DNA from: Oreohelix idahoensis
Lineage: Eukaryota; Mollusca; Gastropoda; Stylommatophora; Oreohelicidae
DNA length: 64,000 bases
Reading direction: 5' to 3'
NCBI GenBank assembly: GCA_024509875.1
Contig: JAMPIV010019831.1
Span: 456,001 to 520,000, forward strand
Shown: piece after piece, positions 12,209-20,979 of the stretch
Layout of the letters: each line of letters starts with the position of its first letter
Position numbering within the stretch: the first letter of the stretch is position 1
The notes under the pieces: generated by a model
The model's input: the letters and a program-made list of their open reading frames with translations, nothing else
Database searches by the model: none
Told to the model about the DNA's origin: nothing
Position numbers and translations under genes: made by a program

Positions 12209-12654
12209 ACCCAAAACCATTTGAATGTCCCGAGGAAAAGGAAGAATTCTTATATGACTCCACCACAGGAGGATACTATAGCAGCAAGGTAGAAAGGAGA
12301 AAGACGAAAGAAACTGCACCCACAGAAAGGAGACAGTCCTATAGCACAAGAGAAAGACACACAGTAACGTACTCGGATAGGCGCAGTTACGGCAGAAATG
12401 ATCAGAATAAATGGCACAATAACGACTACCCCAGAAATAAAATAAGAAATGAATATACAGTAAATGCAGTAACAAATGAAAATGCACATAGCAGATGGCA
12501 GAAGAGACAATATCAAGCACAGCTCAACGAACGAAAAAGAAATACTAAAAAGAAAGCCACATACCAGGAGCAATATTTTCACAAGATGCAAGAAAAATGC
12601 CCCAATACTACGAGAAAGAAACCGAGGTATCAAGACAGACCAGAGATATCATAG
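12082..12654 (+). pseudogene. Polar spacer between protease and RT
   Basis: A 190-codon frame with no recognised domain lies between protease and RT and overlaps the RT frame slightly. It is rich in R, K, E, T and Y. Near its start it has two related short motifs, 'YLYNAETGGYDVD' and 'FLYDSTTGGYYSS', about 20 residues apart. Most Ty3/Gypsy elements have a much shorter link here. It probably belongs to the pol reading, shifted by indels. Confidence 0.5.
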
Positions 12655-13946
12655 CAGATCATAGATGCAGAGAGAGGGTATCCCAGTTACTAGCAACCCT
12701 GAACACCACAGAAGAAAATAGACCACGATTGAAAACGTTTGTGGAAAAACACCAGGACGTATTCGCACTCAACGACATGGAATTAGGCAGAACAAACACT
12801 GTCACAATGGACATACAAACAACAACAGAGGAGCCAATACATCTCAAACCCTACCATACGCCTTTGAAAAACAGAGAACTGGTGGAAAGGTCTATAAATG
12901 AAATGCTACAGGCAGGAATCATCGAAAGATCCCGATCCCAATGGTCCTCACCCATAGTGATAGTATCGAAGAAAGATGGTTCCAGTCGCTTTTGTTGCGA
13001 CTACCGTGCCCTCACCAAATTCACAAAAGTCATTTCCTACCCCCTGCCCAGAATAGACGATCTACTTGCAACGTTGGGAAAGTCTACCTACTTCACCACA
13101 CTTGATGCAAGGTAAGGCTTTTGGTGCATCCCCATGACACCTGAGGCAAAACAGAAGTCCACATTCTGTTCGCACATCGGTAGTTTCTTTTGGAACGTAA
13201 TGCCATTTGGTCTAAAAGGATCGCCAGCAACATATATGTCACTCTTGGACGAAGTGTTAAAAGGTTTACAACCATTCGCCCTAGCATATATAGACGATAT
13301 ACTGATACATACCGCAGGCACGATAGAAGACCACCTTCACAAGGTAGAAATAGTCCTCGATAGACTCAGACATCACCAAATAAAGTTAAAACTGTCGAAG
13401 TGTGAGTTTCAAAAGACAGAAACAAAATATTTAGGCTTCGTCATCAATAGAGATGGTATCAGACCAGACGAAGACAAAGTTAAGGCCATAAGAGAGATGC
13501 CTAGCCCCAAAACAGTCAGGCAAACACGCTCCTTTATCGGTTCCGTGGGATACTATAGGCGCCATATTATCAATTTCTCGCAAGCAGCTGAGCCATTGAT
13601 AGCCCTTACCCGCAAGTATGCACGATTTAGATGGACAGAGGAATGTCAGAAATCGTTTGAATATCTAAAAAATGCTCTAACCACCATCCCGCTGCTTGGA
13701 CATCCAGACATTTCTCAGCCCATGATACTATACACCGATGCCTCGGATAACGCAATTGGTGCGTGTTTGGTGCAACCAGTACTAGAAGATGAAACACCCA
13801 TCCTACCAAACATTCCCAATGAGAAACCCATTGCATTCCTATCCCACGCATTGTCAAAGTCACAAACACGGTGGACCACCACTGAGAAAGAAGAATATGC
13901 CATTCACTATGCAGTACAGAAATTAGACTTTTATGTCAGGGGAACT
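12597..13946 (+). pseudogene. Reverse transcriptase and start of RNase H, large Gypsy
   Basis: RT copies the element RNA and RNase H removes the template. RT motifs include 'SPIVIVSKKDGSSRFCCDYR' (12945-13004), 'FTTLDAR' (13091-13111), 'MPFGLKGSPATY' and the catalytic 'YIDD' (about 13288-13299). RNase H begins with 'LYTDASDNAIGACL' (13729-13770) and 'EKEEYAIHYAV'. A TAA stop at 13113-13115 interrupts RT right after the first catalytic aspartate, in the same frame as both flanks. The gene is then cut at 13946 by the Nimb-like LINE and resumes at 18272. Confidence 0.88.
13935..13946. repeat. 12-bp target-site duplication of the Nimb-like LINE (left)
   Basis: 'gtcaggggaact' is repeated at 18260-18271. 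Removing the LINE and one copy rejoins the RNase H frame of the Gypsy element. Confidence 0.93.
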
Positions 13947-13949
13947 TCT

Positions 13950-14166
13950 TCTTCTTCTTCTGCGTTCGGTTTGTAGTCATGCTAAATCTGCAGGCCTGTC
14001 GCCAGGACGAAGTCCACAGTCTTTTCCAGGTCGGCGCCTCAGCCCCATAGCTTCTGCTGGAGCTCATCACCTTTTGGCCAGGTCGCACGTCGCAATTTAT
14101 CATGGGTTGGACAGTTCTGGAGAATGTGTTCTGGAGTCTGGATATCAGTTCCACAAGGGCATTCAT
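13950..14166 (-). pseudogene. C-terminal zinc motif of the Nimb-like LINE, out of frame
   Basis: After a 4-bp 'gaat' duplication near 14163 the reading moves to another frame, which encodes a C-X-C, H-X4-C motif beginning 'CPCG' and ending 'HILQNC'. Many RNase-H-bearing LINEs end with such a domain. Reading stops at the GAA tail. Confidence 0.6.
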
Positions 14167-15944
14167 TCGTGTGGGATATCTTGAGGCGATAGATGTCCAA
14201 GTAATCTGCAGTGACCAGTTCTCAGGCGGAAAATTGTCGTCTGTTGGTGTCTGTTTAAGTGGTGGATTGGGTCATCTCTGCTGTATATATCCCCTTCCTC
14301 CTTCCACTGATTTGTGTACTTGTTGTGGATGATGGTTTTTGCTTCCCGATAGGGCAATGGGTGGCTGTATTGTTCCATTTTACTGCCACTTCTTGATAGA
14401 GCATCTGCTTTCTCATTACCAGCGATTCCACAATGGGCAGGTAACCACTGAAGGGCAATGGTTGATGACCTTTGGATGATGTTAAGCTCAGATCTGATCT
14501 CATTCATCATGTTATCATTTCTGGTGTTTTGTATTGATTCAAGTAATGATCTGCAGTCAGTGAAGATTACTATCTTGGCTTGTGGCTGCTGTTCAGGTCT
14601 GGTGAGGATCTTCAGGGCTTGCAGTAGTGCCATAGCTTCTGCCCTAAAATTGGAGGAGATCTTTCCAGTTGGGAAGGCCTTTCGGATGATCTTTCCATTT
14701 AGGAATCTTATAAAAATGCCTCCTCCACCGTTCTTTACTGCCCCCTCAGCAGATCCATCTGTGTATGCATGTGTCCACTCCTTCGGGTTGTACTTTTCTT
14801 CAATCATTTCTTGAGCCAAAGTTTTTAGTTGTTGAGGGGTCAGGTGGCCTTTCTTTTTTATTTCAGGGACTTCTGTGATGATAGATATATTTCCATGGCA
14901 GTCGTCTGGCTCCTCGTAATCAATTAACATTTCAATCTCAGTAGATCGATTTGGGAGGAGGTCTTCATGGCATCGATGCAGATGTTTGGAGATGTTTAGG
15001 AAGCTGGTTCTTTTCAGCCTGTTCTTTGTCACACTATGGAGTTTGGCATGCATTGGATGACTTGGCATTCGTAGAAGCTTCTCACTGTGAGTGAATACCT
15101 TTTCCTCACGTCTGTCATCAAGAGAACGGATGTTGGTGTATCGCTCCATTGCCTGGATTGGAGAAGTCTTCATCCCTCCAGTGATTAGTCTAAGGCCTGA
15201 ATTTTGCACTTTCCCTAGACATTCTGTGTTTGTTTTAGATGCTGTGGCCCAGGCTGACATGCCATATTCAAGTACAGGTCTGACTGTGCCTGTATAGACT
15301 TTTTTAAGTATGTTGGTATTTGCCCCCCAATTTGTGCCAGCCAGTTTCTTCATAATAGAGAGCTTTCTTATTGCTCTCTGTTCTACTGCTTTTATGTGCG
15401 GCTTCCAGGTGAGTCTTTTATCCAACTTGACTCCTAGGTATGTTGGGTTTTCCTCGATTGGAAGTTCACTTCCATTTAGCTGCAGTTTGATCGTTTCTCG
15501 GCGAGTTGACAGAGAGAAGCAGGTTGCTACTGTCTTGGAGAGGTTTATCTGTACTCCCCAATCTGATGCCCATTTACCGATGGTATTTAGCGCTGCTTGC
15601 ATCCTGAACTTCGCAGTAGGCAAATGTTCAGCAGCACACCAGGCAGCAAAATCGTCAGCATGAAGAGCCCTGGAGATATGCCCGGACAATTTCTCTGCCA
15701 TATCATTTATATATATGATAAAAAGTGTGGGGGAGATAACTCCTCCTTGTGGCACACCCTGTTGTAGAGTGACGCGATGACTCAGTTTCCCGTCAAGTTT
15801 TACTCTTGCTGTGCGGTATCGGAGAAAGTCCCGTATCCAGTTGAACATTCTCCCTTCAATTTTGCTGTTGAGCATCTTAAGAAGGAGTCCTTCTTTCCAT
15901 ACCTTATCAAAGGCTTTTGTCAAGTCTACAAAAACCGCCAGCAC
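14163..15944 (-). CDS. LINE RT palm/thumb and RNase H domain
   Basis: This 593-codon frame is the middle and end of the LINE polymerase. It has RT motif A 'DLTKAFDKVW' near its start, 'QGVPQGGVISPTLF', motif C 'HADDFAAW' and 'TYLGVKLDKRLTWK'. An RNase H domain follows: 'AYTDGSAEGAVKNGG', 'RAEAMALLQAL', 'FTDCRSLLESI' and 'WLPAHCGIAGNEKADALSR'. The active-site acidic residues are all present. It is separated from the upstream RT part by a single-base slip in an A8 run (16050-16057). The start is only where the open frame begins. Confidence 0.85.
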   Translation of the reverse strand: MLAVFVDLTKAFDKVWKEGLLLKMLNSKIEGRMFNWIRDFLRYRTARVKLDGKLSHRVTLQQGVPQGGVISPTLFIIYINDMAEKLSGHISRALHADDFAAWCAAEHLPTAKFRMQAALNTIGKWASDWGVQINLSKTVATCFSLSTRRETIKLQLNGSELPIEENPTYLGVKLDKRLTWKPHIKAVEQRAIRKLSIMKKLAGTNWGANTNILKKVYTGTVRPVLEYGMSAWATASKTNTECLGKVQNSGLRLITGGMKTSPIQAMERYTNIRSLDDRREEKVFTHSEKLLRMPSHPMHAKLHSVTKNRLKRTSFLNISKHLHRCHEDLLPNRSTEIEMLIDYEEPDDCHGNISIITEVPEIKKKGHLTPQQLKTLAQEMIEEKYNPKEWTHAYTDGSAEGAVKNGGGGIFIRFLNGKIIRKAFPTGKISSNFRAEAMALLQALKILTRPEQQPQAKIVIFTDCRSLLESIQNTRNDNMMNEIRSELNIIQRSSTIALQWLPAHCGIAGNEKADALSRSGSKMEQYSHPLPYREAKTIIHNKYTNQWKEEGDIYSRDDPIHHLNRHQQTTIFRLRTGHCRLLGHLSPQDIPHE

Positions 15945-16041
15945 TTTCTTTTTCTCCTGAAAGGCATTTTCTACTTCCTGGGCTAGATATACTAGTTGGT
16001 CTTCGGTGCTGCGATTTTTCCTAAATGCTGACTGTGTATTA

Positions 16042-17001
16042 TCAAGCAGATGGTTTTTTTTCCAGATGTTTCAGTAATCTTGAGTTCACCATTCTTTCCA
16101 TTACCTTACCCAGACAGCTCAGTAGGCTAACTGGTCGGTAGCTGGACTTGCTTGTTTTCTCCTTTTGTTTCTTTCTGATGGGAACAATGATTGCTTCTCG
16201 CCACTGATCTGGAAATTTTCCAGTACTCCATGATTGATTGAAGATTAGGAGGAGCTTGTGCCTGGCTACAGGTCCAAGGTTCTTGATCATATCATTTGTG
16301 ATGCCATCTTTTCCTGGAGCTTTTCTGTTCTTTAGTTTTGTTATGGCAGCACTGATTTCTCTCATAGTAAGGGGTGACTTCATGCAGATATCTGGGTTTT
16401 GGTGCTTCAGTTTTTCTTTTACTTCCTTACGTACTTCTTGGATCCGTGCATGTGAAAGTGATGTGGTGCTTTCTTCCTTGTAGAAATCTGCCAGGATGTT
16501 TGCTGCCATCTTTCCTGTGTGGTATTTTTCATTTTCCTTGATGACAGTCTTACAGTAGCTAGTTGTTGTTTCTTCATTTAGTACTCTTGTCAGATTCCAT
16601 AGCTTGCTTGAGTCCTTTTCCATGTTGAGACTGCTGGTCTTCTGGTGCCAGCTCCTTTGGATTTCAGCTTTCTTTTGTTCATTGAAGGCTTGTTTTATGC
16701 TGTTGTGCCTCTGTGTGTTCTCTAATGTGGGATTTTGCTCCATAGTTTCCCGTGCTTTATTTAATTCACTATGGAGTTTTCCCAGGTTGTCACTCCAGTA
16801 TGGTTTGTAGTCTCGTCGTTTACCTCGTGGAATTGACTTCTTTGCTGCTTGGATGATTGCCTCACTGATGATGGAGATGTTTTTATTGATGTTATTTGAG
16901 TGGGCAATGTTCTGACAGAGATTGTCGGCTTGTTCTTTAAAAAATCCCCAGTTTGCTTTTTTTGAAATTCCAGCTAGGAGACATATTGATTTCTCCTGCA
17001 C
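16042..17001 (-). CDS. LINE linker and RT fingers domain
   Basis: A 319-codon frame continues the endonuclease frame after a one-base slip and leads into the RT. It has the linker, 'KLKNRKAPGKDGITNDMI' and 'YRPVSLLSCLGKVMERM'. It ends at a stop just after a run of eight A (minus strand). The downstream RT lies one base out of phase, so the two were one frame before the slip. Confidence 0.82.
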   Translation of the reverse strand: MQEKSICLLAGISKKANWGFFKEQADNLCQNIAHSNNINKNISIISEAIIQAAKKSIPRGKRRDYKPYWSDNLGKLHSELNKARETMEQNPTLENTQRHNSIKQAFNEQKKAEIQRSWHQKTSSLNMEKDSSKLWNLTRVLNEETTTSYCKTVIKENEKYHTGKMAANILADFYKEESTTSLSHARIQEVRKEVKEKLKHQNPDICMKSPLTMREISAAITKLKNRKAPGKDGITNDMIKNLGPVARHKLLLIFNQSWSTGKFPDQWREAIIVPIRKKQKEKTSKSSYRPVSLLSCLGKVMERMVNSRLLKHLEKKPSA

Positions 17002-17884
17002 TTCTTATCTCAGATATCTGTAATGTGACTGGTACATGGTCACTTTCCCCAAGTTGAGTATTTACTGTTCTGGTGGTGAGTCGATGCATGTCATCTGTAG
17101 CCATAGCAAGATCTGGTGTGCTCGTTGTTTTCCATACTCTGGAATAGAAGGTGGGCTTATCCTCTGGTTGGTTTATTAGAATTAGTTTATTCTCTACCAT
17201 CCAATCTTCCACCTCTTCTCCTCTTGGATCTGTTGCGTTATAGCCCCAGCTGGGTGAGTGGCTATTGAAGTCACCCATAATGAGGTGTCTCGATGCTGCA
17301 AGCTTCACTTTGTGTAGCTTCAGAGTTGTGGTTGGAGGGCTGTAGCAGTTTGTGATCATTAAGTCTCCACTGGGCAGCAGTAGTTGGACTGTTATGTATT
17401 CAAGTTCGTCCTCACCAGATCTGTGTGTCTCTACTGCTGGGATTGAGGTTTTAATCAGTGTGAGGATTCCTCCCTTAGTTCTTTTTGCCCTGTCTTGGCG
17501 GAAGGATTGGTATCCACGTACAAAGAATCGTTGGGTATCTTTTATGTGAGTTTCTTGGATGCAGATTATATCAATGTTATTTTCCCTGAGGAAATCTTGT
17601 AACTCCAGTTTCTTGTTCCTCACTCCTTCTGCATTCCATTGAGCCACTGTAAGATAGTGGGTTGGTTGGTCAGTTGCTCTACTTTGCCTTCCCCCGACCA
17701 TTTGGTTGGCAAAGGCACCGGTTGCTTGGGTGGGCCCTTTCGAGGCTAGGGGCCCGGCTCCGCTCCTCCCCGGTTGTAGCTGATAGGAGCGACGCCATGA
17801 CGTAAGTCGAGATTGTCGCATGACTCCATACCGCAAAAGCGTGTGTGTCCTAATTTTTCCCGGTGTCTGCGCCGTAGCTAACAC
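16937..17884 (-). CDS. LINE AP-like endonuclease domain
   Basis: This 315-codon frame encodes the endonuclease that nicks target DNA for target-primed reverse transcription. Motifs in order are 'AQWNAEGVRNK', 'IICIQETHIKD', 'KGGILTLIK', 'MGDFNSHSPSWGY', 'STPDLAMATDD' and 'GESDHVPVTLQI', so the expected Asn, Glu, Asp and His positions are filled. The first 65 or so residues before the domain have no recognised motif. It ends early because of a slip in the T7 run at about 16958-16964 (plus strand); the next frame continues the same protein. Confidence 0.85.
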   Translation of the reverse strand: MLATAQTPGKIRTHTLLRYGVMRQSRLTSWRRSYQLQPGRSGAGPLASKGPTQATGAFANQMVGGRQSRATDQPTHYLTVAQWNAEGVRNKKLELQDFLRENNIDIICIQETHIKDTQRFFVRGYQSFRQDRAKRTKGGILTLIKTSIPAVETHRSGEDELEYITVQLLLPSGDLMITNCYSPPTTTLKLHKVKLAASRHLIMGDFNSHSPSWGYNATDPRGEEVEDWMVENKLILINQPEDKPTFYSRVWKTTSTPDLAMATDDMHRLTTRTVNTQLGESDHVPVTLQISEIRSAGEINMSPSWNFKKSKLGIF

Positions 17885-18259
17885 ACTCCGTCTTCGGCAG
17901 GCCGGGTTGTGTTTGTTGTTCAGGGTTGTCTTCCATAGCCTTTCTATCTCCCGGTGGTAGCTGCAAGGCAGCAGATTGGTTTGTTTACCGAGGTTTACCT
18001 TCCCCGCGGCTAGAGCTTATAGCGGCTCTTACTCGCTTGATGCACCCGTCGTAGGACATATGGGGGATTTCAGTGGGGGTATCAGTGCCACCTGTTACCC
18101 CTCCCCGTCCTGCTGGGAGGACATCGCCGTTTGGTCCGCGACTGCTTATTCGTCCAGCAATGCTGACTTAATTCGCAGCTGACACACCATATCTGGAGGT
18201 CGTTCCACTATCCGCCACCCGTGGACGCGCCTGGTTGGGGTCGGTCGCCCCTTTGCCAG

Positions 18260-18271
18260 GTCAGGGGAACT
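18260..18271. repeat. 12-bp target-site duplication of the Nimb-like LINE (right)
   Basis: Exact copy of 13935-13946. Confidence 0.93.
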
Positions 18272-20059
18272 AAACTCATTATAAGAACTGATCATCAACC
18301 TTTAGTTAACTGGCTCACCAAAACACAAGAACAGCCTAAGAAGTTACAGACATGGTCCATGAATTTGCAGTCCTATGACACCACCATAGAATATATCCCT
18401 GGTACGTTAAACACCTGTGCAGACCTCTTATCTAGAATTAAATATGATGATGAAACTGAAGCAAAAACAAAAAGGGTCAAAAATGATGGCACATCCTCAG
18501 AGATTGACCATAATGCTAAAGAAATTAATGAAATTACTTCATCAGGTCGAAGAAGTACTTCAGATTCCGCCACTCAAGTAGAAGAAGAAAGGCAAGATAT
18601 GTTTGACATGAGAGTAGAACAAGCAAAAGATGCAGAAATTGTCAAACTGCTCACATACGTAAAGAAAACCCCAACAAAAAGTAAAGATTTTACAGTACAC
18701 CCAACAGATGGAGCTCTATATTATATTGATCATAAACAAGAAGGGACACTAAGAAAAGTCATTCCAACACATCTAATCCCAGAAGTACTGCTACAGTTCC
18801 ATGATAACAACGGGCACATGGGAAGAGACAAAACAATTGATGTCATAAAGAAAAGGTATTATTGGCAAACCATGTACAAAGACATTACAGAGTACGTGGC
18901 CACCTGCAAAACATGTAAATTGCGAAACATGAAGCCACATTTAATTCCCCTTCAAAAAATGCAACCTTCCCATTATCCAATGCAAACAGTAAGCATTGAC
19001 ATATCAGGTCTCTACCCACTCACCCAATCAGGCAACAAATACCTCCTGCACATAGTTGATCAATACTCTGTTTGGCCAGAAAGCTACCCACTCAGTGATG
19101 CCACATCGCAGTCCATCACGCAAATTTTTTTACAAGAATTCATTCCCAGGCATGGCTGTCCAAAACGAATCATTTCGGACAACGGTAAACAGTTTATCGG
19201 TAACCCATTTAAAGCCACCTTACACCAGCTGAATATTGAACATACTACAACCAGTTACTGTTGTCCTAATGCAAATGGCAGAAATGAACGCATGCATGCC
19301 ACCCTACATGATATTATTAGCAAATATATCAAAGGGAACCATCAATACTGGGACCTATACATTAACCAAGCTCTTGAAGCCATCCGAGTAAATGTGAATG
19401 ATACCACAGGGATGTCACCATTTTACATGCTGTACGGAAGGGAACCAAATTTTCCTTTAGACAACCTCCTTTGTCCACAGCGGAAATATATGGGAGAAGA
19501 CCCCATAGAAATAATTCTTAAAGAAAAGCAGAAGGCTCACCAGATTGCACACCGTAATACGCAGAAGGCATTTCACAAAAAGCAGAAACAACATGATAAA
19601 TCAGCCAAGCTACCAACGTTCAAAATAGGAGACAGAGTATACTACAAGAAACATGTCCGCAGCTCAAAATTCGACGACCGATGGTTAGATGGATACAAAA
19701 TTACAAAGCAAACGACGCGTGTAAACTTCATTATCTGGAATGAAGAGAAAAACCATAGAACAAAAGCTCATGCAAAACAACTCAGAATCGATAATCGCAG
19801 ACCCATTACACCTCTGACTACCACTACCAGACCAGTCAGAAAAGCCACCCTACATTATAATCCATCCAGTACAGAGTCGACGGACTTATCAGAGTCAGAG
19901 ACGACAGACTCTGAATTCTACCAGTACGACCACGTACCCAGACCACCCACCGATGTAATATATCGAGCAAGACAACAAAGAGACTCGTCGGAGAGCGAAG
20001 AAGATATCCCGCCGGCAGAATTGCGTAACCGACTCCAAGACAGAGACAGTGCGTATTAG
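18272..20059 (+). CDS. RNase H end and integrase of the large Gypsy element
   Basis: The open frame actually begins in the LINE at 18221, but element coding starts at 18272. It completes RNase H ('IIRTDHQPLVNWL' and 'IPGTLNTCADLLSR'). Integrase then follows: a zinc domain 'HDNNGH...CKTC' (H-X4-H, C-X2-C) at about 18805-18930, and the catalytic core with 'VSIDISGLY', 'IISDNGKQF' and 'NGRNERMH'. The last two acidic residues are 35 residues apart, as in D,D35E integrases. A GPY/F-like segment ('WLDGYKI') and a serine- and glutamate-rich tail follow. This part has no stop, unlike gag to RT. Confidence 0.9.
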   Translation, partial: KLIIRTDHQPLVNWLTKTQEQPKKLQTWSMNLQSYDTTIEYIPGTLNTCADLLSRIKYDDETEAKTKRVKNDGTSSEIDHNAKEINEITSSGRRSTSDSATQVEEERQDMFDMRVEQAKDAEIVKLLTYVKKTPTKSKDFTVHPTDGALYYIDHKQEGTLRKVIPTHLIPEVLLQFHDNNGHMGRDKTIDVIKKRYYWQTMYKDITEYVATCKTCKLRNMKPHLIPLQKMQPSHYPMQTVSIDISGLYPLTQSGNKYLLHIVDQYSVWPESYPLSDATSQSITQIFLQEFIPRHGCPKRIISDNGKQFIGNPFKATLHQLNIEHTTTSYCCPNANGRNERMHATLHDIISKYIKGNHQYWDLYINQALEAIRVNVNDTTGMSPFYMLYGREPNFPLDNLLCPQRKYMGEDPIEIILKEKQKAHQIAHRNTQKAFHKKQKQHDKSAKLPTFKIGDRVYYKKHVRSSKFDDRWLDGYKITKQTTRVNFIIWNEEKNHRTKAHAKQLRIDNRRPITPLTTTTRPVRKATLHYNPSSTESTDLSESETTDSEFYQYDHVPRPPTDVIYRARQQRDSSESEEDIPPAELRNRLQDRDSAY

Positions 20060-20061
20060 AA

Positions 20062-20979
20062 ATGACGAAATCAGGCCTCAAATGTCAAGAGATGACAATA
20101 CAAAGTCAACGTTTATCCACACTCAAACTTACTCCCGCAGTGACCATTCGTCAGTCGATACGTACCACACTCCCAGTTCAGGCAGCTCCAGTTGGAATAC
20201 TAGTGACAACCAAGCACTGCTATACCACAAGAACAAGGTTGGTCGTTCCGAACAATCAGATCCTGAAGAAACGATCCCCAAGCAGTTTGTTGAACCATAC
20301 CACCAATCCTTATGAAGACGAAACGCAACAAGAAATGAGAAACAACAGTTGCAACCCCAGTGCAGTTTTGTCAGACCCCAACGAACAAAATGACAGAGAA
20401 ATGGTAGACGTATATGAACGAAAAACAGACATTGATTTACCAGACACAACCAGTAGTATTGAAACTAGTGATGCGGATAGCACCTTGTTTGTACCAGTCA
20501 GCTCCAGTGTCAAACGCGCCTATAAAACAGAATCGGATGACTCACCTCCTGTCACCAAGATTCCTCGCATGCCGCAGAAGCATATCAGACGAAAAATTTT
20601 GAAGAAACGTAGGCATGTTTCAAAACCCAGCCGAGAAGTACTAGCCATACATCCCCAGGCCACATCACAATCGGTACCATTTTCTTCAGCTTACCACCAA
20701 CCTGTCAAAAGCAACAGTGTGCAAATTACTGTGCCCACTGTAAACAGTGTTAACGTACCGCAGAACCAGGTCAGACGAAAAATCGAGGCGAAACATACGC
20801 CTACTTCCAAATCAAACGATGTTAAACCATCACCGCATTCGTCGATGTCTTCAGCGCCCCAACACTCAGCTAATATTGTAGAACCCACTGTTGTTCAATA
20901 TGATGCTCGCCTAACCAGTCGGGACATTGCAAGGTTAGAGATGGCAGAGAAACTGAAGGAACTAGTGAAGCTGTTCTGA
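20062..20979 (+). CDS. Extra 305-codon frame downstream of pol, unknown
   Basis: I do not recognise this protein. Its ATG lies two bases after the pol stop codon, in a different frame. It is rich in Ser, Thr, Pro, Gln and Lys, with no obvious signal peptide or membrane segment, so it does not look like an envelope protein. It holds a repeated short motif, 'PQKHIRRKILKKR' and 'PQNQVRRKIEAKH', which is strongly basic. It may be an accessory gene of the element, or a shifted extension of the pol tail. Its long open state beside a frameshifted gag is notable but could be chance. Confidence 0.5.
   Translation: MTKSGLKCQEMTIQSQRLSTLKLTPAVTIRQSIRTTLPVQAAPVGILVTTKHCYTTRTRLVVPNNQILKKRSPSSLLNHTTNPYEDETQQEMRNNSCNPSAVLSDPNEQNDREMVDVYERKTDIDLPDTTSSIETSDADSTLFVPVSSSVKRAYKTESDDSPPVTKIPRMPQKHIRRKILKKRRHVSKPSREVLAIHPQATSQSVPFSSAYHQPVKSNSVQITVPTVNSVNVPQNQVRRKIEAKHTPTSKSNDVKPSPHSSMSSAPQHSANIVEPTVVQYDARLTSRDIARLEMAEKLKELVKLF

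Larger units (their letters stand above)
13947..18259 (-). mobile_element. I/Nimb-like LINE nested in the Gypsy RNase H
   Basis: A 4.3-kb minus-strand LINE bounded by a 12-bp target duplication. Its 3' end at 13947 carries a short GAA-type tail instead of poly(A). Its 5' end at 18259 is a GC-richer leader of about 375 bp with no clear separate ORF1. The ORF2 order is AP endonuclease, RT, RNase H, C-terminal zinc motif, which fits the I superclade; the resemblance to snail nimbus-type elements is from memory. Confidence 0.88.

Noticed and set aside
20062..20979. Envelope gene for the large Gypsy element
   Set aside because: The frame has no signal peptide, membrane segment or cysteine pattern, so I list it as unknown.
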